Below, one piece after another: positions 1 to 11,700 of a DNA stretch of 64,000 bases. Within the stretch, counting starts at the first letter, position 1, and each line of letters begins with the position of its first letter. Origin of the DNA: Ancistrus triradiatus. Taxonomy: Eukaryota; Chordata; Actinopteri; Siluriformes; Loricariidae. The stretch is from contig JAJAGP010000183.1 of the NCBI GenBank assembly GCA_025084515.1, positions 310,001 to 374,000 on the forward strand. The letters run 5' to 3'. The notes under the pieces were generated by a model. It worked only from the letters and a program-made list of their open reading frames with translations. It did no database searches and had not been told where the DNA came from. Both the position numbers and the translations under genes were made by a program.

Positions 1-2585
1 TTTGAATGGACACAGTGAGTGTGGTCCATTCTTCTATCGAGAAAAATCCCTGAGGTAACAGTCTCAAGAATCACGGAAATGTACGTCTAACGTGCGAACA
101 GCTTCCGCTATTAGGATCCATGCTTACAGTTTAAGCTGACTGAGAGGGATGGGCACTTGGATGACAGATGCTCAAGTGTCTTAAAGTACAGCCACAAAAT
201 AAATACAGAATTTAATGAGCTCCTTTCTAACCTTGAGCGTTACTAGGCTGGATTTCATGCCAGGGTTGCCATTCCTGCCAGGCGAAAGCATGAAGGCGCC
301 CAACTTTGCCCCGAGATGTTGAGAAAAGTAATGTAGTCTGCTGAGTCATCTTCAAATTCCCTACATCTAAACAGATCTGTGGTTGAAGGAAGCCAAAAGA
401 TACTCGATAAACACTGCCAAACTGTTGGTTTGGAAAGCTATCTAAGGTCCAATTGTTGCATGATTATGTAACTGGCAACAAATATGAGGCAAATTAACAG
501 GACCAGTTGCACTCTGTGGTGTTTTGCTGATGGTGTTTCCAAGGATGATAATGTCTCCAATAATACTGCAGAAAATAATTGAAGGTGTCCAAAGTACTGA
601 AGCTAAAGAGATCTCAATTGTTCCTCATAGATTATTAAAGAATGGTCCAGCATCCAAATACAAACTATAGCTAAAACCTCTTCATACTGTAAACCATTCT
701 CAATGATAATTCTAACTGAGACCTGGAATATGACCTGGAGCAATGATAGATGGCACTTGCTTGCATCTGCAATGTGTATATTTGGTTACATTGTAAGTTT
801 CAAGTATGGTAGGCATACCTTGGGTGGCACACTGGCAGTTTGCTTGTCCATTATCATTGGCAGCCTGGGTTCAAGCCCTAGCGGTGACTTCCACCTGGGC
901 TAAGCTGTCCATAGTATACCCATAATCAGTAGGAACCACGACCTTTAGAGCTCGACATTCAGTTAAATGTATGCAAAATAAGTACATCAATTTAAAATGG
1001 GCAGTAGATTTTCCTTTTATAAAATGTAAATTCACGTGGGTCCATGCAAAGGCCGCCGACATGTGGAACATCACGTAGAACACAAAGGTCTCAGCCCTCG
1101 CTATTCCAGCGCTAACGTCAGAAGTATGAAACGCCTCATCGAGCCTCATTAGAAGTTCTCAGAACAAACAACTCAACACGTTCTGCTTCAGTCAGCATCA
1201 ACATGCATCAAAGTAACTGCATTACCCGTAAACATAATGCCTGAACTTAAAAAAGTCCGTCCTTTTTACCTGTTGAATGCATTAGAAGTGAGTTCTAGAA
1301 GTTTTAGAAGTTCAATCAATCATCCTTTTCAACTTTGAGAAGTCTATAGGCAGTCTCAACCCTTAAACTGACCTGTAAACAGCTCTCTGAAGGCCTAACC
1401 AATCAGAACTCTAGATTTGCCTTATCAAACACCTATCGTGGAAAGAAAACGTGTAATTGGATAAATTGCCGGCTTAAATTTTTTTGCCCTATTGCTTCCA
1501 GGTATAACTTAACCGGAAGACTATGAAATAAAATAGATGGAAAGATTACATGTACAGTGGGGCAAAAAAGTATTTAGCCAGCCACTGACTGTGCAAGTTC
1601 TCCTTCTTAGAAAGATGAGAGAGGTCTGTAATTTTCATCATAGCTACACTTCAGCTATGAGAGACAAAATGAGAAACAAAAATCCAGGAAATCACATTGT
1701 AGGATTTTTAAAGAATTTAATTGTAAATTATGGTAGAAAATAAGTATTTGGTCAATAACAAAAGTTCAACTCAGTACTTGCAACATAACCTTTGTTGGCA
1801 ATGACAGAGGTCAAACGTTTCCTGTATGTCTTCACCAGGTTGGCACACACTGTAGCTGGTATTTTGGCCCATTCCTCCATGCAGATCTCCTCTAGTAAGC
1901 AACGGAGTGCACGTTCAGATGTAATGAGCATCATTTGTGCGTATTAGCATCGCGAACGCCAGTGCGATCTTGCTTGAGCTGTACTTCCGCAGCTGGAGAT
2001 CGCGGCTTGTTTTAATAACTTGACCTCCAACAAGGTGTTCATTATTGCAGTTACATTTAATTCCGCTCCTTGTTTGTGTTCTCCAGAGTAATTCAGCCAG
2101 CAGGGCACTATTTATTATACACACCATGCTGGGGACACTTGAAGGGGCTATCCTAATAATTGTCAATGAGGCTGTGTAGAGACGGAATCTATAACTTTTG
2201 AACCTTTCAGCCTTTGGCTGTCAGGATCATTATTCCTGCCATGAATAGGTCTTTGTTATTTTGTTTTTTCTGCTAGACCAGCCGTGAAAGTGTCACTGTG
2301 TCGTCCTGGTGTTTGTTTAAAGAAGGCAAGAATAGCACGGAGGCCTGCCATATAAGTTATGATCGAAGGCTGCTCGCTTTTTCGACAGCTTAATTACACT
2401 GAGGTTCAGACACATTCATGCAGAAATAGTCTGATTAATTATAGAGACCATTCCTCCTCTTCACCCATCTCCTTCTTGATTTTTTTTGCCTGCCAAGCTT
2501 CGTTTAGACTTTCTTTCTCTTTCCTTTTGTTTTTGTTGTATCAAAGTTCTTATCCGCCCCCTCTGTTCTTGCTTCTGTCTCTCAG
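1..2585 (+). other. Upstream or intronic sequence, no exon recognised
   Basis: Apart from the Tc1-like end at 1555-1910, this stretch is AT-rich and has no open frame resembling cadherin. A pyrimidine-rich tract at about 2455-2585 leads into the first exon acceptor. Because that exon begins mid-EC-repeat in phase 0, the stretch is most simply the 3' part of a larger intron. Confidence 0.6.
1555..1910 (-). mobile_element. Tc1-like element, truncated end (CAGTGGGGC family)
   Basis: It starts directly after a TA with CAGTGGGGCAAAAAAGT, the terminus shared with the copies at 38573 and 50692. About 200 bases of terminal inverted repeat follow. Then comes a minus-strand remnant of the transposase C-terminus ([20 protein letters not shown]). 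Similarity stops at about 1910, so the other 75% of the element is missing. Confidence 0.85.
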
Positions 2586-2772
2586 ATCTCCTACTCCTTG
2601 CTGAACGACCGCAGTGGAGACTACCAGTACTTCCGCATCGATCCGGAACTGGGTTCCATATACACGGAAGCGGTGTTCGACCGGGAAAGCAAGGGTTCCT
2701 ACCTATTAGAAGTAAAATCCATGGACGCCTGGGAGTCTGCCAGGCCAGGACGGCATGGCCAACCTAACTCGG
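2586..2772 (+). CDS. Cadherin exon 1 in window: second half of an EC repeat
   Basis: The exon starts in phase 0 after a pyrimidine-rich acceptor ending CTCTCAG and ends in phase 1 at CGG|GTAGGA. It reads [34 protein letters not shown], the typical second half of an EC repeat: the 'F.ID...G.I.T...FDRE' strand pattern with the DRE calcium ligands. It ends with [17 protein letters not shown], an unusually long loop before the next strand. The first half of the repeat must lie on an exon further upstream. I found no convincing match for it in 1-2585. Confidence 0.92.
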
Positions 2773-5700
2773 GTAGGACTGACCCAGCTTGCTTCCTTTG
2801 TGCCAGCAGAGTAGCCATATATACTCAACAAAATCAGTACCCAGATAGAAATGTCGGACAAATCTCAGGCAGATATGTCATGATTATAGGTGTGCTCTGA
2901 TTAGACACTGGGTCTTACCACAAGAGGGCATAACAGTGTTTATAAGAGCCCTATAATAAGGCTCTCAGAGGCTACTTTTGGGTAGTGTACCCCTTGGTGA
3001 GAGATTGACTGCTAGACATGCCTCTACGGTGCACTTGAAGACATTTTGGTTTGGACTTGGGACCCATTATGAAGCAGGATGTTTGTTTTGACAAAATGCT
3101 GTTAGGAGGCGTTGGAAGCTAGCCTATTTGGATGCCTTCTAATCCTAATAACTATGCGAGTAAGTAATTCAATGTGCTGTTACTCGGGTAAAATTAGATA
3201 AAAGACAAAAAAGTATTGTCTTTGAAGCAATTTCCGTTTTCCTATTACTATACACGTCACAAAATGCACCTGCCCACCTTCCCTTCACTGCAGATGAAAC
3301 CTGTGCATCCGGCTGGGGCTCAAAGTGACACCTTCAAAGATGTTTGTCCAATTAGCGTTGGACTTTCATCTGTAGCCATTGTACATTTGCTCCATAGACT
3401 CCATGAGACCCCAATAGATCGGATTTTGCATGCTGCGCTGCGTTGTTCTTTGGGAGGAGTTTGCGTTTAATGAACGACCAGAGCGAAACTGCTGTGAGAT
3501 GTTTGATTCTTTGATCATTATATATATACTGGGTAAGACCTCCTTTTGCGCTTAACACATGGGATTTGAAGTTCTGCTCCATGTTGACGTGACACCATCA
3601 CATAATTCCTGCAGATTTTCAGGTTGTGCATCTCCGGCTCTACCATGTCCCAAATGTATTCTCTTTAATTCATGTCCGGAGACACTGAAAGCGGCGTTAC
3701 ACTTTTAGATTATCTTCTAATATCTAAGGCCAATCCCAAATTGAGCTAGGGGGACAGTTGCATGGAAAACTTCCCTAAACGGTATAAAGAGGAAACCTTT
3801 GGAGGACCAAGACTTAAAAAGGGACTGTTTGGGTGGCCTAGATGTTAGATGTAAGATGAAACTAATTCATCCAGTCAAATAGGTCTGTGGTAATAGTTAA
3901 AAAAACAGAACCTGTGGTACAGTGGTAGCCTAGCGGTTAAGGTGCTGGACTATGGACCAAAAGGTCCAGGGTTCAAATCCCTCCTCTGCCAAGCTGCCAC
4001 TGCTGGGTCCTTGAGCAAGACCCTTAACCCACAATTGCTTGGATTGTAAGACTGTATCAGTTGTAAGTTATAAGGGCGTCTGCTAAATGCTGTAAATGTA
4101 GAACCTAAGTAAATATTAACAGATGGATAAAAATATTGAATAAAATCATGTAAATAACATTATTTAGTCTGATACACACAGTCACTTTAGGATCCTTGGT
4201 GGAACGTTGTTCCCAGCCAACCGGAGGAGGGAGGGAATTACTGCCCTCTGGCATGGCCTGGGCATGCTGGAGCTAGCATATCAGACCACTGTGCCATCCG
4301 AAATATTTACCTTCTAACCACATTTTCTTGATTGACAACATACTCTTTAACTACCAAATCATTTTTGTTTTTCTTGGACACAAATGTTTCTTGCAAACAC
4401 ATGTAAATCCCTTTGTTTTCCATCAACATGGAGAAAACCAAAAACCACAAAACTATTGACAATATCGATAAGGAAATAACATGCTTTGCTTGGGTAGTTA
4501 TTTTTCAATCTTCTCATAAAGCGATCCAACACTTGTAAGGCTTTATGGGTTGAGTAGGTCAAGTACCAAAATCAAATTCTGGCTGAGGATCAGATGACTT
4601 CCTGTTCACCATGTAGAGGACATGGCATGTTGAAGCCATTTTATAAACTGCGTAAAATCCATTAAATGACTGACGAGAAATTGAATGCTACCCCCAACTC
4701 ATAAATGGTGAATAATGACAGCTGTAGCTGAACCTGTACACCCTTGACATGATGAAATTCATTCTAATCAGCTACCGACTTTGCGTGAGTCATAGTGAGG
4801 TTCTTATGGCCCGGTTTGTCATCCATTCGCACTTTAGTCCTGATTACCCGCAATTTGCAGACTTTTCAGCAAACCGTTATGCTCTAAGATCTGCAGTGCT
4901 GTGTGAGCATCATCATAGTTATACGTGCAGCGAATGTGCAAATCCGCGGTTTCTTTATTCTGTGATGAAACTACCACTGGATGAAATGGAGTACTCTACT
5001 GGATTTGTATTCTAGCTCAGTCTGGTGCTTTATGTGTCTTAATCTAAGGTCTAGCTAACTGATAAACTAGACCTTGTATAGTTTTGTATGTGGCAGGCTG
5101 AGGCCCCTTTCTCCCTTTTAGTACAGTACTGCGCAAAAGTCTTAGGCCTCCATTAGATTTGTTTTTTTTTTAGCCAAGGGATAATGACCATATATGAATA
5201 TTTCACTGGAAGCCCATGTGCCCCTGGTGACTCTCCTGTTTTCGTAAACCCTTTCTAACCTTCTGTTCTGTTATCGGGGCATCAGCCACATCAGTCTGCT
5301 CCACTGATAGCTTTGGAAGATCAATGTTCCTTAAGGCAGCAATTTTATCCAGAGTTACAGCAGACAATTCCTGATAAAATCATATAAACACTTCACTTTA
5401 GATATACACTTCTTTAGATATGCAGAATATACCATTCCTTGTTTTGTCTTAATTGCTGGGATCATAGTGGAGGTCTCCTGCGTATTTCATTGTCACAAAG
5501 GAAGTTTAAATAGTAATTAGTTTTCAATCTAAATAACAGCATATAAAAAAGCACATTAGACTTGTTTCAGATGAGAGGATCGCCACAATAACACGAATAA
5601 CAAATTTAAACGACTTATCTCTAAATCATCTTTAGGCGGTTGGGTTACAACAGGAGAAGACCTCATCACTGTGGTAAGAACTCCAGGCCAGATCTCTCTA

Positions 5701-8700
5701 GGTCTCATTCGCTGCTTGGAATATATTTCTGTGCCGTTGGCTCCGAGCTCTTCCGACTCATCTATGGCTTTGATTCTATTCCTGACACCGATCTTTTGCT
5801 CAGCCCTCTGGTTTTTCCTGCATCAGCCTTTTCCTGCCTGCTTGCCCGACACTCATCTCCACCTCAGATCCTCTGAATTAAGTCAAGATTTGCTGACTTT
5901 TGAACTGTGTGACTGTTCAAAGCCGATCCTACAGCCTTCGCTGTTTCCCGGACTCAGCTTTATAGCCGCCTGCCTTAGTTTGGTGGAGAGCTGATCCTGC
6001 GCTCGCATTCTCTTCCTAGCCAAAAACGAGTGGACTACAGTGGGTGGAGTCTCTCCTAAACTGGACTGTCGAAGCTTAAACAAAGTCTGGTCTTCTTATA
6101 CAGTGGTGTGAAAAAGTGTTTGCCCCCTTCCTGATGTCCTATTTTTTGCATGTTTGTCACACTTAAGTGTTTCAGAACATCAAACCAATTTAAATTTTAG
6201 TCAAAGACAACACAAGTAAACACAAAATGTAGTTTTTAAATGAAGGTGTTTATTATTAAGGGAGAAAAAAATCCAAACCTACATGGTCCTGTGTAAAAAA
6301 GTGATTGCCCCCTAAACCTAATAACTGGTTGGGCCGCCCAGGGCAGCAACAACTGCAACCAAGCGTCTGTGATAACTTCCAATGAGTCTCTTACAGCATT
6401 GTGGGGGAATTTTGGCCACTGATCTTTGCAGAATTGTTGTAATTCAGCCACATTGGAGGGTTTTCCAGCATGAACGGCCTTTTTAAGGTCATGCCACAGC
6501 ATCTCAATAGGATTCAGGTCAGGACTTTGAATAGGCCACTCCAAAGTCTTCATTTTGTTTTCTTCAGCCATTCAGAGCTGGACTTGCTGGTGTGTTTTGG
6601 ATCATTGTCCTGCTGCAGAACCCAAGTACGTTTCAGCTTGAGGTCACGAACAGAAGGACATTCTCCTTCAGGATTTTTTGGTAGAAGTACTTTTACTCCA
6701 GATGTAATGGGACACACACCTTCCAAAGAGTTCAGCTTTTGTCTCGTCAGTCCACAGAATGTTTTCCCAAAAGTCTTGGGGATCATCAAGATGTGTTCTG
6801 GAAAAACTGAGATGAGCTTTAATGTTCTTTTTTCTCAGCAGTGGTTTTCATCTTGGAACACTGCCATGAAGGTCTCTTTCTTATGGTGGGGGCATGAACA
6901 CTGACCTTAACTGAGCCAAGTGAGACCTGCAGTTCTTTGGATGTTGTTGTGGGGTGTTTTGTGACCTCTTGGATGAGTCGTCGCTGCGCTCTTGGGGTAA
7001 TTTTGGTCTGTCGGCCACTCTTGGGAAGATTCACCACTGTTCCATTTGTGGAAAATGGCTCTCACTGTGGTTCGCTGGAGTCCCAAAGCTTTAGAAATGG
7101 CTTTATAACCCTTTCCAGACTGATAGATCTCAATTACTTTCTTTCTCAGTTGTTCCTGAATTTCTTTGGATCTCGGCATGATGTGTAGCTTTTAAGGATC
7201 TTTTGGTGTACTTCACTCTGTCAGGCAGGTCCTATTTAAGTGATGTCCTGGTTGAGAACAGGTGTGGCAATAATCAGGCCTGGGTGTGGCTAGAGACAGT
7301 GAGCTCAGGTGTGATAAACCATAGGTATGTTTTAACAAGGGGGGAGCAATCACTTTTTCACATAGGTTTGGATATTTTTTTCCCTTAACAATAAACACTC
7401 CACTTAAAAACTGCATTGTGTTTACTTGTGTTGTCTTTGACTAATATTTAAAGTGGTTTGATGTTCCGAAACATTTAAGTGTGACAAACATGCAAAAAAA
7501 TAGGAAATCAGGAAGGGGGCAAACACTTTTCCTTTCACACCACTGTAGATCTTAGAGTAATTGCGCCATGGCACCTTCAACTCGTTGCACACTTTAAGTT
7601 ACTCTGGAAAGCATGCCTAAATAGTGGTGTAACGATACACTGTGCGCACGATTCAATTTTCTTACGATTATTATATCCTTACGTTTGACATTTTTTTATT
7701 TCTGCATAGTAAACAAAGAAAATCATCCGCATTTTCTTTGTATGCTTTTTTTTACCCAAAAAAATGTAGTCCCTTGCAATTAAAAGAAATTACTAGAAAC
7801 ATTACAGATGACATGAGATAGGGAACAGAAAAGGGACCAAGAATTAGAGACTGGGACCCGCCTCGGGGGACCAGGGGTGCCCCATCACACCACAGTTGTA
7901 AAGTACTAGGTAGAAATTTGAAGTGAATATATGCTCATACTGCCAGGTCAAATGGAGAATTCAAAATGAGAACTTAAGGAATGGATTTAAAGTACAGGAA
8001 TTGAATAAAAAATAAAATGGAGAAATGCCTGGGTTCCATCGGCCCTTGTAGCACACGAAATAAATGCGTCTTACAATTGATACTGTTTTATCTCCAGCCT
8101 TAATTGGTTTACCCTGCAAGAGAACATGCCTTTAATAAATTTCGTTTCCCACGAGGGTCTAAGAGAACACCAGTTAATAAGTGCTTAAAGACAAAGATTT
8201 AGGTCTCCGGTGGAATGCTTGTTTAACATTTTTCTTTATTGAATTGATATCCTGCGCATTCTGTTTTGTTTGCTGCATTAATATTGTCCAAACCAATAGG
8301 GCTGAAGTAGTGGTTAACAAAACCGACACCAACAAAAACTCTGCACGTAGATTTACTAACAGGGTATAAAGCAGATCGGGTGTTTTAAATGAGCCCAAAA
8401 TCAATAAAACCAAACTGTTTTGACCGAGCAAACATGCAGTCTGACTTATGTTCTCAATGCGACAAGTTTTCTATGCAAATCCATTCATTTAGCGCCAGTA
8501 GTGTGATTTTTCAAGCATGAACGTCACTCAGAATGTACAAAGAGCAGGCAGGTAGTAATCAAACGTGCAATTTGCACTGTGGCTGCCATTGTTGGGTGAA
8601 CACGAGGTAAGCTCCAGTCATTTACACAGTGTTGGAAGCTAAGATAATGAAGATATGGCACATTTCCTGGATACAGCATCCTATGTTTGTGCAGCTCATT

Positions 8701-11700
8701 TAGCATTTGCAAAAAAAAAAACAATTCTATTGATTGTCATTTGTGCGATTATTTGTAATAAATTAGACACAAAACACATTCCAATTTAGTCGGTTCTCTA
8801 GTGGTCAGGGCCCCTACAGGACCAGCACAGACCTGATCCTATTTGGGTGGTGGATCATTCTCCGCACAGCAGTGCTGCTGGAGTTGTCATCTGCTAATCC
8901 TTCATCACTGCTCACAGGATGCTGGGTGCTGGTGACTGGATATTTTTGGGTGATGGACCATTTTCAGAGGACTCCAGTAGAAATGCTGTATCTGATCCAC
9001 TCATACCAGCAGACAATACACCAACACAAGCCACCACTCAAGCAGGACCTGACCTGTGCTGGTCCTTTGGAGGTCCTGACCATTTGAGTACTAACAAAGT
9101 AATTGGAGAACTACAAAGTGCTTCAATATGGTAAGCGGAGGTGATCAATTAGATAGTGGGTGAAGAAACAGTCAAGCCATGTCTCTTAATGACAACTGTA
9201 GCATTTCCGATCTGAATACCACAGGCTGCCGCTACACTTGAGTAAACCTTGTTTTTTTTTAAACATTGATATTCATCCCATGATCATCTCAGCAAACTTT
9301 AAATAATTGATCTGATCTTGAAGTATATTGCAAATTATGTCTCTTTTGAAAGTAATATCAAAGGGAGGAATATTAGAGAAAATGCACCCCCACCACTCCG
9401 TCCTTGAGCCCCTCGGGCACGCTCCTCACATCTTTCTGCTGATGGCTTCAAACACGCAACCGAGGTCCAGAGATGAGAGGCCGATAAAGAGATGAAGAGC
9501 AGAAGGAAACAAGGGAGACAAACAGAGGAGGAGAAAATAAAGAGAGGACGGGAATTAGAACGCGAGATTAACGATCGGGGCCGGAAAAAATCCGGCGAGA
9601 GATGACAAATATAGACATATGTTTAGAGAGAGAGAAGGGTGGGGAGGCTGAGAGATAAGACGAAGGGCTGAAGGAGGGAGAAAAAGCAATCACACTGACA
9701 GAAGATCTGTTGTTTAAACTTGTGTGTGTTTGCTCTCTTCCTCAGACACGGCATATGTGCGGGTTTTCATCAGCGACGTCAACGACAACAAGCCGGTTTT
9801 TGCTCAGACTGTGTACGAAGTCGATGTGGATGAGGACGCGGATGTGGGCGTCACCATCCTCACCGTCAGTGCCAACGATGAAGATGAAGGTAGGCCTGGA
9901 TGAAGTTAAACGTGTCATGAACCTATAAGTTCAACGAGTGTTTGGTAGATGTCTGGACTGTAATGTTAATGTTTAAAACACTTACATTAACCTACAGTTG
10001 GCCAAAATCATCAACACAAAGCCTATTTTATAACAATGTGTTGATGTGATTTAGTCCGTAATGGATTGAAAGTGAAAAGTAAAAGCAAAACACTTGCATA
10101 GCTGTTATCTGCAGCCTGTGTTCTGGAGGGTTCAGTTCCTTTCGATTGGCTCTTATGACTGACCTTTTTAGGACCGATGGAGACCTATGTGCACTAAGAA
10201 TGCAGTACTAAAGATGTAAATGAAGAAAAACACGATAAACACGGCGCAGATCTTGACTGAGAAACAGCTGTTGTGAATCTGAATCACTGTGTACTGAGTC
10301 GTGAATCGAGTTTTGCCTGAAACGAGTTGCATGGCTCGGCTCATACAAGTTTAAGCAAGTGCGCCGAGAACCGAGACAGATTTTTCGAGTTCCGATGTAG
10401 TCAAGAACCGAGGTACCACTGTATTTTATTTATTCTCAGGGTGTATTGTGTCAAAAAGTCTGATTTCGATAGTTTTCTATAGGCACTGTATGAAGAAGCT
10501 GAAGTAAAGCCAGCAGTACAGGTGGTAAGACGTGCCGTTCTTCAGAATGTGTTTGACCCCTTCATGGAGTTTTATTCAGAAGACTAAAGATGTTCCAGCT
10601 CTGAGGCAAAAGCCAGATGCCTTGCCTTGAGACTCATGAAAAAGTGAAACACGACCTGCAGTATTAATGATGCATATATCTGCAGGCTCTTTCAGGTGCT
10701 CTTCCATATATCTAGTGCTGTTAACTCCTGAGGTGTTTAGGAATAAATACTGTATACTGTATATCCTCAGAGTGTGTGGGCACCTAAACATTACTTCCAT
10801 AATCGTAGATAGTAGTGTGGAGTTTGTCACTCACTCAACCCTTTACATGGCTGTGAGGTTGGACACTGATGCTGGAAAATACAGTGGTGCTTGAAAGTTT
10901 GTGATTTCTACATACATATGACCTAAAACATCATCAGATTTTCACACAAGTGGAGGAGGATTTTTAGCCCATTCCTCCATACAGAACTCTGGGATGTTGG
11001 TGGGTTTCCTCACATTAGCTGCTCGCTTTAGGTCCTTCCACAACATTTCCATTGGATTAAGGTCAGGACTTTGACTTGGCCATTCCAGAACATTACTCTT
11101 CTTTAACCATTCTTTGGTAGAACGGCTTGTGTGCTTAGGGTCGTTGTCTTGCTGCATGACCCACCTTCTCTTGAGATGCAGTTCATAGACAGATGTCCTG
11201 ACATTTTCCTTTAGAATTCTGATATAATAGTCCTGGCCCAGATGCAGCAAAACAGGCCCAAACCATGATACTACCACCACCATGTTTCACAGATGGAATA
11301 AGGTTCTTGTGCTGGAATGCAGTGTTTTTCTTTCTCCAAACATAACGCTTCTCTTTTAAGCCAGAAAGTTCTACTTTGGTCTCATCCGTCCACAAAACAT
11401 TCTTCCAATAGCCTTCTGGCTCGTCCACGTGATCTTTAGCAAACTGCAGACGAGCAGCAATGTTCTTTTTGGAGAGCAGTGGCTTTCTCCTTGCAGCCCT
11501 GCCATGCACACCATTGTTGTTCAGTGTTCTTCTGATGGTGGACTCATGAACATTAACATTAGCCAATGTGAGAGAGGCCTTCAGTTGCTTAGAAGTTGCC
11601 CTGGGGTCCTTTGTGACCTCACCAACTATTACATGCCTTGCTCTTGGAGTGATCTTTGTTGGGCGACCACTCCTGGGGAGGGTAACAATGGTCTTGAATT

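Larger units (their letters stand above)
2773..9745 (+). other. Intron 1 (about 7.0 kb)
   Basis: It holds a Tc1-like scrap near 3540, a dispersed repeat with a nested SINE (3690-4290), a Tc1-type terminus at about 5122 and a near full-length Tc1-like element (6101-7545). A foldback-type repeat (8788-9178) and a purine-rich stretch (about 9470-9690) follow. Between 7560 and 8780 and between 4300 and 5120 I see only unassigned AT-rich DNA. Confidence 0.8.

Noticed and set aside
3914..4099. A tRNA gene
   Set aside because: A- and B-box-like sequence is present, but no cloverleaf with a proper acceptor stem. The body and tail, with target duplications, make it a SINE. The same holds for the other SINE copies.
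5637..5680. A possible short exon (GGCGGTTGGGTTACAACAGG..., followed by GTAAGA)
   Set aside because: No acceptor fits, the cadherin exons on both sides already join in frame, and the sequence resembles the 'GGGCTAC..CAGCAG.AGACCACAC' part of a fish Tc1-like element.
5640..5994. Two overlapping open frames of 78 and 107 codons
   Set aside because: Low-complexity Ser/Leu composition, no recognisable domain, and no splice or promoter support.
6236..7179. A functional transposase gene
   Set aside because: The conserved blocks lie in different reading frames, so no intact protein can be made.
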